64,000 nt of DNA from Aegilops tauschii subsp. strangulata (taxonomy: Eukaryota; Streptophyta; Magnoliopsida; Poales; Poaceae): contig NC_053035.3 of NCBI RefSeq assembly GCF_002575655.3, positions 501,486,601 to 501,550,600 of the forward strand, in the 5' to 3' direction. Shown here one piece after another: positions 33,673 to 47,095 of the stretch (position 1 is the stretch's first letter; each line of letters opens with the position of its first letter). The notes under the pieces were generated by a model, which was not told the origin of the DNA, searched no databases, and was given only the letters and a program-made list of their open reading frames with translations. The position numbers and the translations under genes were made by a program.

Positions 33673-35765
33673 TGTAGGGGAACGCGACAGAAAACGAAAA
33701 TTTTCGGTATAGCGAACACGCCCAGGACCACTATGGAGACTGCATACAAGGTTTGATCTGATCCGTACCGACTCGAAGCGCAGTGGAAGAAGAGTCAGTG
33801 TAGATCGTCGGTGCAGATCCCCGCAGCTAGGATTTACAACCTCCCAACCGCGAGGATGTACTCCTTCTCCGGACAGCCCTTCGGGAGGCGGTCGGACAGT
33901 CCCCCGGACAATGTCGCGGACAGCCCTTCGGGAGGACCCTCGAAACTCGGTCGGAGACTCGGACAGCCCTTCGGGAGAACACTCGAACAGCCCCTCGGGC
34001 AAAATATCGAAACTACAATCTCTCTACAGGGTTGCACACATACGGTGTCAGCTATCCGGCAGGGCTTCGCCGTCCAGAACTAGTTCCTGCCGGAACCCAG
34101 ACAGCCTTACGGCTCTATGAAACTCTTTTCGTGGGAGGGAGAGAAGAAGCAAGATAATGCATGGCATGTGTATGAGAGCAAGGGATGAGCTTTGGGCTGC
34201 CTACTCCTCCTCTATTTATAGGAAAGCCAAGGGGTAGGGATGGCTCACAAAAACCCAAAATGCCCATGCAAATGTCACACATGAAGGGCATAATGGGGAG
34301 TGAAGTGGAGCTCCATGGAGCCCCACACATGTGGCCGGCCAACCCCCTTGGGGGACCCCCCATGAGGAGCATGCTTGGCCCCCAAGCCCTTCTAGAAGCC
34401 TTTTGGAGATATCCCAAAAGGTCACTCACCATAAAATATCCCAAAAAGCACTTTCACTATTCATGACAACATTTTTCAGCGTCTGTTCGAACTGAAAATA
34501 TTTATGTGGGCTTAGAACATTTCCAGTACCCACCAAAATTATTTTCAACGCGTTCCGAAACAATTCCGGTTTAGTGATTTTCATCTGCGAAAAGCATCTG
34601 AAGTGGCTCCGGCAGCTCCGGAACATTTCCGGTTTTTATCTCAGAAAATTCCAAAAAGCTTCCAGAATGATTCTGGCATCCTCCAAGAATTATCAGGCAT
34701 GTGCCGAAACCAATTTGACTTAATGGTGTATCCCGAAACAACTTTTCGGTATCATCGAAACTTATCCGATGACCTCTCTCTGCGGTACGATTCCGCTGTC
34801 CGAAACTTTTCCGGTGATTTTCTCTCAGACTCCCTATCTAGTATTTAGCAGATAGATGACCCTTAAGCGTGTGACCCTATAGGTTCGGTGAAGTATAGAC
34901 ATGACCTGGAACCCCTTCCGATCAATGATCAACATCGGAGCCGTGGACACCCATATTGACCCCTATACCCACACGAATGAATATTCGAGTGAACCTCCAG
35001 TTGCAGTGAGCTATTCCTGTTGCTTCGCGATATGTCACAAACACCCGAGGTGAGATTTATTGCATGCCCATGGACGAACAATTTGTCCACCATGCAAGTT
35101 ACCTCGTTACCGGTTTTGTTCTCTTTTCTCGTTTCCGTGTTCCAGCATCCCAGTGATCAAATCACAATGTTTCTGGCCAGACGATGATGGATACCGTTAC
35201 ACCGAGAGGGCCCGAGTATATCTCTCCATCGTCGGAGGAGCAAATCCCAATCTTGAGCTATCTTGTTACTTCCTATACTTTTCCGTGAACCCGAAAGCTG
35301 CCATAATAGCCACCCAGTTACGGATGATGTTTAACAAACCCCAAAGTTCACGAAGCAAGCACGAAGGAACTTGATACTCTCATGGTCTAAGGAATTATGC
35401 AAACATTAACTATCTCAATGATATTAACCATAAACTTGTGACGAAGGTATCTCATAGCATAACATCAATCCGGGTTGATTCAACACAAGCGTTCTACCAA
35501 ACTTGTGCCCTCAAAATTGCCGGCATAGTCATGCCCATGATCAGGAAATAGGATCATCATGCAATACTTGAGCTAGTCTTAGAGGCAAGACTAGGAATAT
35601 ATTTTACCGTTTATTAGACCACACGTGCATATGAGTTCCCTCCGAGCCTCGTGGATATTGTAGACTTGAGAATCATTGCAGTTATAGCATGGATCATAAA
35701 CATTCATTACAAACTTGGAGATACAAAATAACTGTTATTACTGCCTCTAGGGCATATCTCCTACA
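33673..35765 (-). repeat. Copia 3' LTR
   Basis: 2093 bp. Contains clustered ACAGCCCTTCGGGAGG repeats (33880-34000) and TATAAATA (34213-34220, minus). Confidence 0.96.
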
Positions 35766-35796
35766 GACTCCCACTTGCACTAGAGTCATAATCCAG

Positions 35797-38700
35797 TTAC
35801 ATGGCTTCCCTAACACCAATGGCTATCCGGTGCTGCTCATGTTTTGCTCGTGGTAGAGGCTTTGTCATCGGGTCTGACACGTTCAGATCCGTGTGAACTT
35901 TGCGTACTTTCACTAAACCCTCTTCGACATGATGTCGAATGAGTTTATATTTGCGTTGAATATGTCTTGTCTTATGGTGCGAACTTGGCTCCCTTGCCTG
36001 AGCCACGGCGCCACTATTATCACAATAGATCTCCACCGGGTCCTGGGCACTAGGAACCACACCAAGGTCTTCAAGAAATTGTTTGATCCTTACCGCCTCC
36101 TTGGAGGCTTCTGAAGTAGCAACATATTCCGCCTCCGTCGTAGAATCCGCCACAGTCTTTTGTTTGGAACTTTTCCAATCAACTGCGCCGCCGTTCAATA
36201 TGAAAACGTAGCCTGATTGAGATTTGAATCATCTGGGTCAGTCATGAAGCCTGCATCAGTGTAACCACTTACAATGAGCTCTTCATCACCTCCGTACACA
36301 AGGAGTAAATCCTTGGTCCTTCTGAGGTACTTAAGAATACCCTTGACTGCGGCCCAGTGTTCCAACCCTGGATCACTTTGGTACCGGTTGCTAACACTTA
36401 GCGCATAGGAAACATCTGGTCTTGTACATAGCATGGCCTACATAATAGAACCAACTGCCGAGGCATATGGAACATCATTCATTTGTACTCGCTCATCCAG
36501 AGTCCGAGGACTCTGATTCTTGCAAAGCGCTGTGCCAGGTGACATGGGGAGTAGGCCTTTCTTGGAGTTCTCCATGTTGAACCTTTTCAACACCTTGTCA
36601 ATGTACGTGCTTTGGCTAAGTGCTATCAGGCGTTTTGATCTATCTCTATAGATCCTGATGCCTAATACATATGCCGCTTCGCCTAAGTCTTTCATTGAAA
36701 AACTTTTCTTCAATGAGTCTTTTATTTCGCTAAGAAAATTCACGTCATTTCCAATCAACAATATGTCATCCACATACAAGATTAGAAATGCTTTTGCGCA
36801 ACCACTAAACTTCTTGTAAACACAAGATTCTTCGTCATTCCTGATGAAACCAAACTCTTTGACCACTTCATCAAAACGAATGTTCCAGCTCCTTGATGCT
36901 TGCTTCAGACCATAAATGGCTTTCTGAAGTTTGCATACCTTTCCAGCATCCTCATGAATGACAAAACCTTCTGGCTGTATCATGTATACATCCTCTTTGA
37001 GGTTTCCATTTAGGAAAGCCGTTTTGACATCCATCTGCCATATTTCATAGTCGAAATAAGCAGCAATTGCAAGCAATATCCGAACAGACCTAAGCATAGC
37101 TACTGGCGAGAAAGTCTCGTCGTAGTCCACTCCTGGAACTTGTGTGAACCCTTTCGCGACAAGTCTAGCTTTGTGGATAGTAATGTTACCATCCGCGTCC
37201 GTCTTTCTTTTGAAAATCCATTTACAACCAATGGGCTTTACGCCTTCTGGAAGTTCTTCCAAGTTCCAAACTTGGTTTTCGTACATGGATTCCATTTCGG
37301 ATCTCATGGCTTTGTGCCATTCTTTTGAGCTGGGCCCCGCCATCGCTTCCTTGTAGTGCGCAGGTTCATCGTCTTCAAGAATGAAGATTTCATTATGAAA
37401 CCACTCAGGTGGCTGGATAGCCCTACCTGATCTGCGCGGTTCAGTTACAACATTGTCTGAAGTCTCCGCATCACATGCGACAACTTCCGGCTCGGTTGTA
37501 GGGATAATTAGCGGAATTTCTTCCGGTTCCTTAGCCATATCAACGGTTGCCGAAGATTCACTAATCTCATTAAGTTGTACTGTCCTCCCACTCACTTCTT
37601 TAGTGAGAAACTCTTTCTCAAGAAAGACTCCATGTTTTGCAACAAACACTTTGTTTTCGGAGGCGTGGTAGAAAGAATACCCAACTGTCTCCTTGGGATA
37701 ACCTACAAAGTAACATTTGTCTGATCTGGGATCAAGTTTGCTTGGCTGTAAACGCTTTACATAAGCTTCACAACCCCAAATTTTGAAAAACGACAGGTCG
37801 GGTTTCTTCCCGTGCCACATCTCATGTGGCGTCGTCTCAACAGATTTAGACGGTGCTTTGTTTAGTGTGTGAGCAGCAGTAAGTAGTGCGTGACCCCAAA
37901 AAGATATTGGAAGATTTGTAAGAGACATCATTGACCTTACCATGTCCAACAAGGTTCGGTTACGTCGTTCCGATACTCCATTTCTCTGTGGAGTTCCGGG
38001 AGGCGTAAGCTGTGAAACGATTCCACGATCACTCAGATGTTGGCCAAACTCATGACTAAGATATTCGCCTCCGCGATCAGACCGCAGAAACTTAATCTTT
38101 TTGTTACGATGATTTTCTACCTCATTCTGAAATTCTTTGAACTTTTCAAAGGTTTCCGATTTATGCTTCATTAAGTAGATATAGCCATACCTACTCAAAT
38201 CACCAGTAAAAGTCACGAAGTAAAAATATCCACCCCGTGCGCCTGTGTTCATTGGACCACATACATCACTATGTATTATTTCCAATAATTCACCCGCCCG
38301 TTCAGGATGACCCGTGAACGGCGTCTTGGTCATTTTCCCCATCAGGCAAGCTTCACATGTGTCAAATGATTCAAAATCAAGGGACAGTAAAACTCCATCT
38401 TTATGGAGTCTTTGCATGCGTTTCTTACCGATGTGGCCAAGGCGACAGTGCCACATGAAAGTGGTGGTGGTATCAACCTTCTTAAGGCGTTTAGCATTCA
38501 CGTTAAAGACATCATTTCCACATTCAAGATTTAGTATGAAAAGGCCCCCAACAATGGGTGCAAATCCATAAAACATATCCTTACAATAAAGTGAACAACC
38601 ATTGTTCTCAGACTTGTACGAATACCCATCGTGTACCAAACATGATCCGGAGATAATGTTTCTACACAACAGTGGAACAAAATAACAGTTACTTAGTTCT

Positions 38701-39761
38701 AAGATAAATCCTGAAGGGAGACGTAGAGGCATAATGCCGACGGCTTGAGCGGCGATCCCAGCGCCGTTCCCGACGCGCATCACGACTTCATTCTTTGCTA
38801 GCTTGCGCACCTTCTGAAGTCCCTGTATCGAGTTGCAAATGTGAGCAACCGATCCGGTATCAAATACCCAAGACTTATAATTTTCGCTAGCAAGCAAAAC
38901 GTCAATGACATTAACTTGTATAACAATTATACCTTTTCCGGTTTTCCCGGTCTTCTTATCTTCCAGATACTTCTTGCAGTTTCTCTTCCAGTGTCCTGTG
39001 CCCTTGCAGTAGAAGCACTCAGTTTCATTCTTGGCTCCGCCCTTAGAGTTGCTTTGGGAGCCGGTCTTACCGGTGCCCTTGCCCTTCTTTGGCTTGCCTT
39101 TCTTCTTTTTGAAACTGGCGGTTTTATTCACAAGCAACACTTGCTTGCGATTTTTCCGCAGTCCTCCTTCTGTAGTTTTCAGCATGGCGAGCACTTCTTC
39201 CGGCGTCTTCTCCATCCCTGTCATGTTGTAGTTCATGACAAAACCGTCGTAAGACGGGGGGAGTAAAGAAAGCAACATGTCCATCATATGGCCAGGTGGA
39301 AGTGGAAATTCTAGGGCTTTAAGGCTTTCAGAATAGACAATAATTTTGACCACGTGTTCGCCAACTGAACTACCCTCAGCCATCTTGCAATCCATCAAAG
39401 CCTTAATGATATCATATCGTTCAGACTTTGCGGTTTCCTTGTATAGAGCATCCAATTCCCGGATCATATCACGGGCTTTATGGAATTCAAAACGTTTTTG
39501 AAGCCCTGGACTCATGCAAGCTAGCATGAGGCACTGCACTAAGTTGTGATCATCATCCTTAGTGGCCCAGACATTTTGTTCATCTACCGGTGCATCTGCC
39601 GCCGGTTTAGCTGGAGAAGCAGTTTCAAGCATGTACAATTTCTTAGCGCTCCTGAGGACAATCCTCAGGTTACGGACCCAGTCCGCATAGTTGTTTCCAG
39701 TCGTAGCTAACTTCTCTTTCTCTAACATCGGGCCTAAGTTGAACGCGGTGTTGCGAGCCAT
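35797..39761 (-). pseudogene. Copia gag-pol polyprotein (one stop, one frameshift)
   Basis: The main frame is 39761-36438 (1107 codons). GAG occupies about residues 1-240, with a CCHC zinc knuckle at C249-x2-C252-x4-H257-x4-C262. The protease is at DTG 301-303. The integrase zinc part is H438, H443, C469, C472, and its DDE triad is D499, D562, E598. In the RT, D911 lies in the QMDVKTAFLNG motif and YVDD at 996-999. The frame ends at an in-frame TAG (36435-36437) inside the usual GSIM-AMLCTRPD stretch, then continues in frame to about 36215. There one missing base shifts it. 36198-35797 holds the RNase H end, with [10 protein letters not shown] and [10 protein letters not shown]. All catalytic residues I can check are present; only these two lesions break it. 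Confidence 0.95.
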
Positions 39762-41135
39762 TTGATCTACAACGAAAACACAAGTTTCAGTTAGACTTTG
39801 TTTATAATGAAATTTGCACTAGTGAATAAACATTTTATTCTAAAATGCACTCCCACTCAAATCAATATCTCTCAAAATTTATTATGAGTGATTCAAGATC
39901 CGTGTCTTGATTGTTCGCCATTGGTGTAACACCACTGATGACGAAAATCTTAACCGGTAGGCCAACTTGCCAATCACATCACTATGTGACTCTTGTTCAT
40001 CTTTCGATGCGTGTGTTCCGAGCTCATGACGGTCATGCCTGAACGTCAAGACAACCAAGTGATCTCGCTGCGAGGTCTCAACTCACCCGCCTCACACTTC
40101 TCTAATCGTTCGTACCCGTGTGACACGGCGCACCCCGAAAAGATAGGTGCCGTGACGGTGCTACACTTGGGAGAACACTATCTACTTGATATCTTTAAGT
40201 GAGAGATCACCCTAATAAAAGCGACTACCGCGCAATCAAGAAGGGTGCATCATAGGGGATAAACATCTCAGGCAATTCATAATTAGCATGATATGGTATA
40301 GCCCTTTCTGACGGAGAAGTCTTTCAATTCTTCGTCTTCGGCATTTGCTTCGGTGTTCACCTTCGCGAAGATTGCCACCGCCTTGTCGATGCACCAGATA
40401 ATATTGCTATCTCTATAGCTAATAAAATAAGTGCATTACTTAAGGTTGACACGCAGGTCATTAAAGTGCAATCATATGGCTCCAGCCATCATGCAGAATC
40501 ATGACACGCAGGTCATGTTAGTTACATCATATAGTCATCTCATACATAATCAAATTGAATATGAGCATTGCTATACCACATCACATGCACATCCTGCAAA
40601 ACGAAGTTAGACGCCTCTAATCGGTTTATGCAAAATTTTATTTTTCGTGGCTTCTAAGGTTTTGACTTAAACCGCAGCTACCAACGTTTTATCATCAAGT
40701 ATGATTATTCAAGTTGCTAGATTAACATCTCGGGGTGTATGAGACACGAGATAATTAAATCTCGAGCCCCATACTAAACTTCGTCATACGCATGACCCCC
40801 GTGCAGATCATATCTGCAATGCCCTTTCATCTGCGAATTTCATCTTTCTTTTGACTATGGCAGAACCCAAAGAACTGATAGCACTTCCATGATCAATCAG
40901 GATCACGGATTGCCAGAACTTTGTCAAATTCCACCATGCTGTCTCGAGATTGAGCAAACGCAAATTCTAGGGAAGCAACAAGAACGTCGGGTAACAGATT
41001 TCATCTATCACCCACATAAATAATTTTCAGCAATAGATCTCATCTACTCCAAAATTATATTATGCAATACCCATACATCTCCATGTATTCTAGATCGTAA
41101 CCTGCATCTACGCATAGCACGGCTCTTGATGCCAC
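39762..41135 (-). other. Copia 5' untranslated leader
   Basis: Non-coding 1.37 kb between the primer-binding site and the gag ATG. It contains minor direct repeats of GACACGCAGGTCAT (about 40448 and 40503). No open frame of note. Confidence 0.7.
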
Positions 41136-43244
41136 TGTAGGGGAACACGACAGAAAACGAAAATTTTCGGTATAGCGAGCACGCCCAGGACCACTATGGA
41201 GACTGCATACAAGGTTTGATCTGATCCGTACCGACTCGAAGCGCAGCGGAAGAAGAGTCAGTGTAGATTGTCGGTGCAGATCCCCGCAGCTAGGATTTAC
41301 AACCTCCCAACCGCGAGGATGTACTCCTTCTCCGGACAGCCCTTCGGGAGGCGGTCGGACAGTCCCCCGGACAATGTCGCGGACAGCCCTTCGGGAGGAC
41401 CCTCGAAACTCGGACGGAGACTCGGACAGCCCTTCGGGAGGACACTCGAACAGCCCCTAGGGCAAAAGATCAAAACTACAATCTCTCTACAGGGTTGCAC
41501 ACATACGGTGTCAGCTATCCGGCAGGGGTTTGCCATCCAGAACTAGTTCCTGCCGGAACCCAGACAGCCTTACGGCTCTACGAAACTCTTTTCGTGGGAG
41601 GGAGAGAAGAAGCCAGATAATGCATGGCATGTGTATGAGAGCAAGGGATGAGCTTTGGGCTGCCCATTCCTCCTCTATTTATAGGAAAGCCAAGGGGTAG
41701 GGATGGCTCACAAAAACCCAAAATGCCCATGCAAATGTCACACATGAAGGGCATAATGGGGAGTGAAGTGGAGCTCCATGGAGCCCCACACATGTGGCCG
41801 GCCAACCCCCTTGGGGGACCCCCATGAGGAGCATGCTTGGCCCCCAAGCCCTTCTAGAAGCCTTTTGGAGATATCCCAAAAGGTGACTCACCATAAAATA
41901 TCCCAAAAAGCACTTTCACTATTCACGACGACATTTTTCAGCGTCTGTTCGAACTGAAAATATTTATGTGGGCTTAGAACATTTCCAGTACCCACCAAAA
42001 TTATTTTCAACGCGTTCCGAAACAATTCCGGTTTAGTGATTTTCATCTGCGAAAAGCATCTGAAGTGGCTCCGGCAGCTCCGGAACATTTCCGGTTTTTA
42101 TCTCAAAAAATTCCAAAAAGCTTCCAGAATGATTCTGGCATCCTCCAAGAATTATCAGGCATGTGCCGAAACCAATTTGACTTAATGGTGTATCCCGAAA
42201 CAACTTTTCGGTATCATCGAAATTTATCCGATGACCTCTCTCTCCGGTACGATTCCGCTGTCCGAAACTTTTCGGTGTCCGAAACTTTTCCGGTGATTTT
42301 CTCTCAGACTCCCTGTCTAGTATTCAGCAGATAGATGACCCTTAAGCATGTGACCCTATAGGTTCGGTGAAGTATAGAGATGACCTGGAACCCCTTCCAA
42401 TCAATGATCAACATCGGAGCCGTGGACACCCATATTGACCCCTATACCCACACGAATGAATATTCGAGTGAACCTCCAGTTGCAGTGAGCTATTCCTGTT
42501 GCTTCGCGATATGTCACAAACACCCGAGGTGAGATTTATTGCATGCCCATGGATGAACAATTTGTCCACCATGCAAGTTACCTCGTTACCGGTTTTGTTC
42601 TCTTTTCTCGTTTCCGTGTTCCGGCATCCCAGTGATCAAATCACAATGTGTCTGGCCAGACGATTATGGATACCGTTACACCGAGAGGGCCCGAGTATAT
42701 CTCTCCATCGTCGGAGGAGCAAATCCCAATCTTGAGCTATCTTGTTACTTCCTATACTTTTCCGTGAACCCGAAAGCTGCCGTAATAGCCACCCAGTTAC
42801 GGATGACGTTTAACAAACCCCAAAGTTCACGAAGCAAGCACGAAGGAACTTGATACTCTCATGGTCTAAGGAATTATGCAAACATTAACTATCTCAATGA
42901 TATTAACCATAAACTTGTGACGAAGGTATCTCATAGCATAACATCAATCCGGGTTGATTCAACACAAGCGTTCTACCAAACTTGTGCCCTCAAAATTGCC
43001 GGCATAGTCATGCCCATGATCAGGAAACAGGATCATCATGCAATACTTGAGCTAGTCTTAGAGGCAAGAGTAGGAATATATTTTACCGTTTATTATACCA
43101 CACGTGCATATGAGTTCCCTCCGAGCCTCGTGGATATTGTAGACTCGAGAATCATTGCAGTTATAGCATGGATCATAAACATTCATTACAAACTTGGATA
43201 TACAAAATAACTGTTATTACTGCCTGTAGGGCATATCTCCTACA
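41136..43244 (-). repeat. Copia 5' LTR
   Basis: 2109 bp. The minus strand begins TGTAGGAGATATGCCCTACA. It abuts the primer-binding site at 41135 and the CTGGC duplication at 43245. Confidence 0.96.
41676..41683 (-). promoter_or_regulatory. TATA box of Copia 5' LTR
   Basis: TATAAATA on the minus strand, within the promoter LTR, matches the same position in the other LTR. Confidence 0.6.
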
Positions 43245-43248
43245 CTGG

Positions 43249-46200
43249 CTTGCGTGGTTGTCTTAACATCGAAGAAGACACTTGTTTAGCAATGGTCTTG
43301 CTATCAAATTTCATTCTGAGCTCTTCCATAGTTTTTGTTTTTTTAGCTTCCTGTTTGTCGACAAGCTTCCTCGGGCGTCCACGTGCTCTCCGCTTTTTTG
43401 GGGAGCTCGGGGTGTCGGGATCCTTTGGGGAGCTCGACGTGTCTGATATCTTGCACTCAACAGTACCGATAATTTCTTGGACATCGTCTTCTGAACCCGT
43501 AGGTTGCGATGCAATGTGGGCTTCATACGTCTCCGCCTGTAAAGCAGACATGAGTGCATTCGGTAGCGTCATGACACATATGAATAAAATAAAATATTCG
43601 TGCTTTTTCGCTAACCGTTATGGGGTACTTGTATGTTTCCATGCGAAGACTGTTGCAATCTGAACGCAGCAAGCTTGGAACTATTTTCCAGCTAAATATA
43701 TCTATCTGTGACTACATTTGATAAGCGACTATGTCAGCACATCGTTCAGTCATAAGATATTCTAGAAGAAAATCTAGTGTTTGGCTCACCTGCTGCACTT
43801 TGTCGGTAAATACTTCACCGTTCCATGTCAACATGTACTTCAGTGCGAAAAGCACACATGAATGCCTGCAGTGTTTAGTTTAGGTTTTAGTAAACTTGGA
43901 CGTGTCGGCAAGGAATAATTTAGGAGGTCGTACGTACCCGTCACTCTGTTGCGGTATGTCGTCATAGCGTACTACTTCCCAGTCGGTAAATTTGATGGGC
44001 TTAGCTGGTGTTACCAAGCCATCCTTCACCGCTTCGTCCATGCATGCCTGAATCGCCTCCACCTAGCATAATACGAGTATTACGAAGGGTTACGGTGATT
44101 TGGGAGTTCATGTGCCATGTGACAGTAAAGAGGCAGCAAGATAAAGCTTACAAGAGCAGTTTCCTTGGACTCGTCAAATTGATTTTTCAAGGAGTTTAGG
44201 ATTTGAATCTCTTCTTTGTCGAAATTGAACACCATTGCCATCCAGTGGTTATCATTCACATTCAACGGGATGTGGACCTGCCGTAAAGTCAAAGAGGACT
44301 CATTCCACGGAATAATGTATATAAGGTAGCAATTATGGTTCGGGGGACCCCTGAAATATTTCATCTACACTATCTATTACGATATATGAAAGTGAGGAAA
44401 ACGGGTACCTCCCGGCATCCTACAAATTTATTTGCAATACACTGAACCCATGAGCTTCCACGGCCCTTTGGAATAACCCCTTTTGTTTGTAAAAGCTTTC
44501 TGGTTTCATTGGGGGATATGACTGAGGTAGTATCAGTCTCAACTCCGCTGATGTGAGCATACGCCATAATAACCTGCCAAATTTTGAAATCATATAATGA
44601 TGTGCCAACAGTTCAAATAGTATATGTACAATGGAGTACAAGGGGCTTACATCACCACAGATGTATTTTTTATCGTAAATTGGCTTCAGTTGTTCCGCTC
44701 TTAGGGGAATGTCTCCGATTTGAATGACTTCAACAGGGCCGTGTGTTCCCCGGATGAAAATGGCTGCCTCTTTGTCCTCAGCGGTGAGCACGCAATCATT
44801 ATCAAACAGAGGCTTCATCGGTATGATTCGAGGATCGTCCTTGTTTGGCACGACGTGTCTGGCACTTGGTGTTGGACTCGAAGTACGTGGCGTGGATGCG
44901 TCGAACTTAGGAGTCGCCATGAAGGGATCACTGCACACATTGACTTGTTCCTACAACAACAAAAATTGGTCAATTATAATTATTTTGGTAATACTACTTA
45001 TGTGGTGGGCCATAATTATTACCTCGACGCCTGCTTTCTGTGACTCGGATTGCCAGCTGACTTTACTTTTGTTTTTTAATTCCTTTAACAATTATAACAA
45101 TAATGAATATGGAGGAACATATTCATAACAATAAAAAATGCACAACATGACATACCTTCACTTCCCTCCTTAAGTCCTTAATTTCGTCCTCGAGCAGCGA
45201 GAGCCTAGGATTACTGCCAGATTTACTCTTAATGTCGATTAACTCTTCGCTCAGGGTGAGGAATTTCACGTCAAATCTATGCTGAAATTCCATTAACTGT
45301 CTGCCTATCTTCTTTTCTTGCTCAGCACAACCTGCATTCAGGGCTGCAAATATCATTTCCACCTGTGCAAACGAAATAACACCCCGTTCACAAGAAAGCA
45401 AAATGAATGAGTTTCGATGCGACCTTTTACTGATCTTGGAAAATGAAAATTGTCTTTGTTGGGCTTACTTGGTGGCTACTCATATTTTGACCTTGTGATT
45501 GTGCTCGAGATGAATCACCTTCATCCACACGTACAAATTTTTGGCTTCCTAGATCCTTTCTATTGTTGGCCTCTGGTTGTCGAGCACAAATTTCCATCAC
45601 AACCATTGAATCAGGTACAATGAATCAGTAGTAGCAAATAAATAACCGGATATATACATGGGTCAAATCTAGAAACACAACAGTCCTTTATGAAGACCTC
45701 TTGAGGTGTAAGCTTCTGCTCTTATTACACACGTGCATTCGTCCCATCGTGCGACCAATGGTGGGGGTATAGGAGTATACATCAATTTGCCGGAATGCAG
45801 GTGCTCCCAGTACCAAATCTTCACAATAAATTACTTCGTCAATATAGAGAGATATAGAAAAGAAAAACAATTGTACAATGTTAACTAGTGATGTTGCACT
45901 AACCTGAAGCAGAGGTAGATTTGCCTGTAGAGATACTTGATCAAGAGAGTTAAATTTGTATATGGACATGAACAAGTGTTTCATTGTGAAACATCCCCAG
46001 TTCAATCTCGGAAGGCTTTTAATATCCGCAACAAGTTTAAGGTATTTCACATCGACATAAGATTGTGTTGTTGGTGCTAAAACTGTGCCAATAGCGAATA
46101 GAACGAACCGCACCAGGAAATCATTGTCCAGAGTTTTGGAACTTAAGATCTCTGTCTCAATGTCAGCCAGATCAATGCTCCCATTTTTTTTGAAATGTGT

Positions 46201-46684
46201 TAAACAAATTTGGATCCGGTGCACTTTCCAGCTTTTTATCGATATCCTCCCCTTCTATCGCAAGGCCAAATATATGGTGCACGTCTTCTGTGATGATAGG
46301 AATGGGTGTTTTACCTATGGTAATGGATGATGTCTCACTATCGAAGCTCTTTGCTAGTCTTATCAACATAATGCGCCGGAGTTTAAATTCACGAATCATG
46401 TTTAGACACCCAAGACCGGTATCGCTTATGATTTTCTCTATGTGTTTTGATGACAACAATTTCATGACTTTGGCGAGCCTTGACGGTGAGCACACTAACT
46501 TCATATGGCCGTGTTTCCTCAAGATTTCCTGCAAAAGTGGCAATAGATTTTATCAAGTATGAAAGAAGGGTCTGCAAGTACAGTTTTCAAACGAAATGTC
46601 AACTACGTAGCTCATCGGTCATTTCAGAGACGTGTTTTTCTCCATTAGCAGGACTTTTAACAGTAGTTTCCATTTTACTGGCAC
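43249..46684 (-). pseudogene. Ulp1-like C48 cysteine protease gene, last exon split by Copia
   Basis: Minus-strand exons I can place: 46684-46607 (ATG 46673), 46528-about 45690, an exon ending 45469, 45362-45156, 44950-44651, 44573-44409, 44277-44152, 44062-43938, 43865-43790, 43705-43616, and 43536-43249 continuing at 33672-33627. From 45362 on, phases agree. The N-terminal region (EDVHHIFGL, SLPRLNWGCF) is that of plant Ulp1/transposon-linked proteins. A coiled coil follows (45362-45156). The catalytic core has NDNHW (His), ILNSL where DSL is usual, PQQ (Gln) and HSC (Cys). The tail has an AT-hook-like RRARGRPRKL. The enzyme class cleaves SUMO or related conjugates. Lesions: a frame change in an A8 run at 46187-46194, uncertain phase between the first two coding exons, and the Copia insertion. 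Confidence 0.8.
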
Positions 46685-47095
46685 CTATGGAACATAAGCA
46701 AAACCGGTTCAATTTATTTGACCTTCACGTTGAGAAATGTGTAACAAAAATAAAATCTTATACGCATGCACGGATGAGTTTATTAAATAATATGAACTAC
46801 ATGTAACTTTAAGCACACTACAGATTTTGGTCATGCATAACATTGGGACAGTTCAACTAGGGTTTTGGGATTGCATAAACATACGACGTGTTATTTCATG
46901 AAAGAGATACCCATGTTGTGGTATTACCTCTTCGGACGTTCGTGTAGTGTGCCAAGATTGATTACAAGATAGTTATTAATGAGAGCTATGATCAGGTAAT
47001 CTTGACGACTCGAATAACTTGTGGGAAACCTATTAGGGCTTTACTAGTAGATGTGCGTGTCTGAGAAAGATTAAAAAGAGCTATGATCACGTAAC

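Larger units (their letters stand above)
33673..43244 (-). mobile_element. Ty1/Copia retrotransposon, BARE/Angela-like, nearly intact, with TSD
   Basis: The 9572-bp element has about 2.1-kb LTRs (33673-35765 and 41136-43244) with TG...CA ends. The perfect 5-bp duplication CTGGC lies on both sides (33668-33672 and 43245-43249). The coding strand is minus, so the right LTR is the 5' LTR. Next to it on the minus strand is TGGCATCAAGAGCC, a variant of the initiator-Met tRNA primer site. Next to the left LTR is AAGTGGGAGTC, the polypurine tract. Domain order GAG-PR-IN-RT-RH is that of Copia. The LTRs look very similar to each other, with scattered substitutions and a duplicated GTCCGAAACTTTTC segment at about 42255-42285 only in the right copy, so the insertion is fairly young. 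Confidence 0.97.

Noticed and set aside
33673..43244. Retroviral or pararetroviral insertion
   Set aside because: Domain order GAG-PR-IN-RT-RH, tRNA-Met-type primer site and lack of envelope or movement protein show an ordinary Ty1/Copia retrotransposon.
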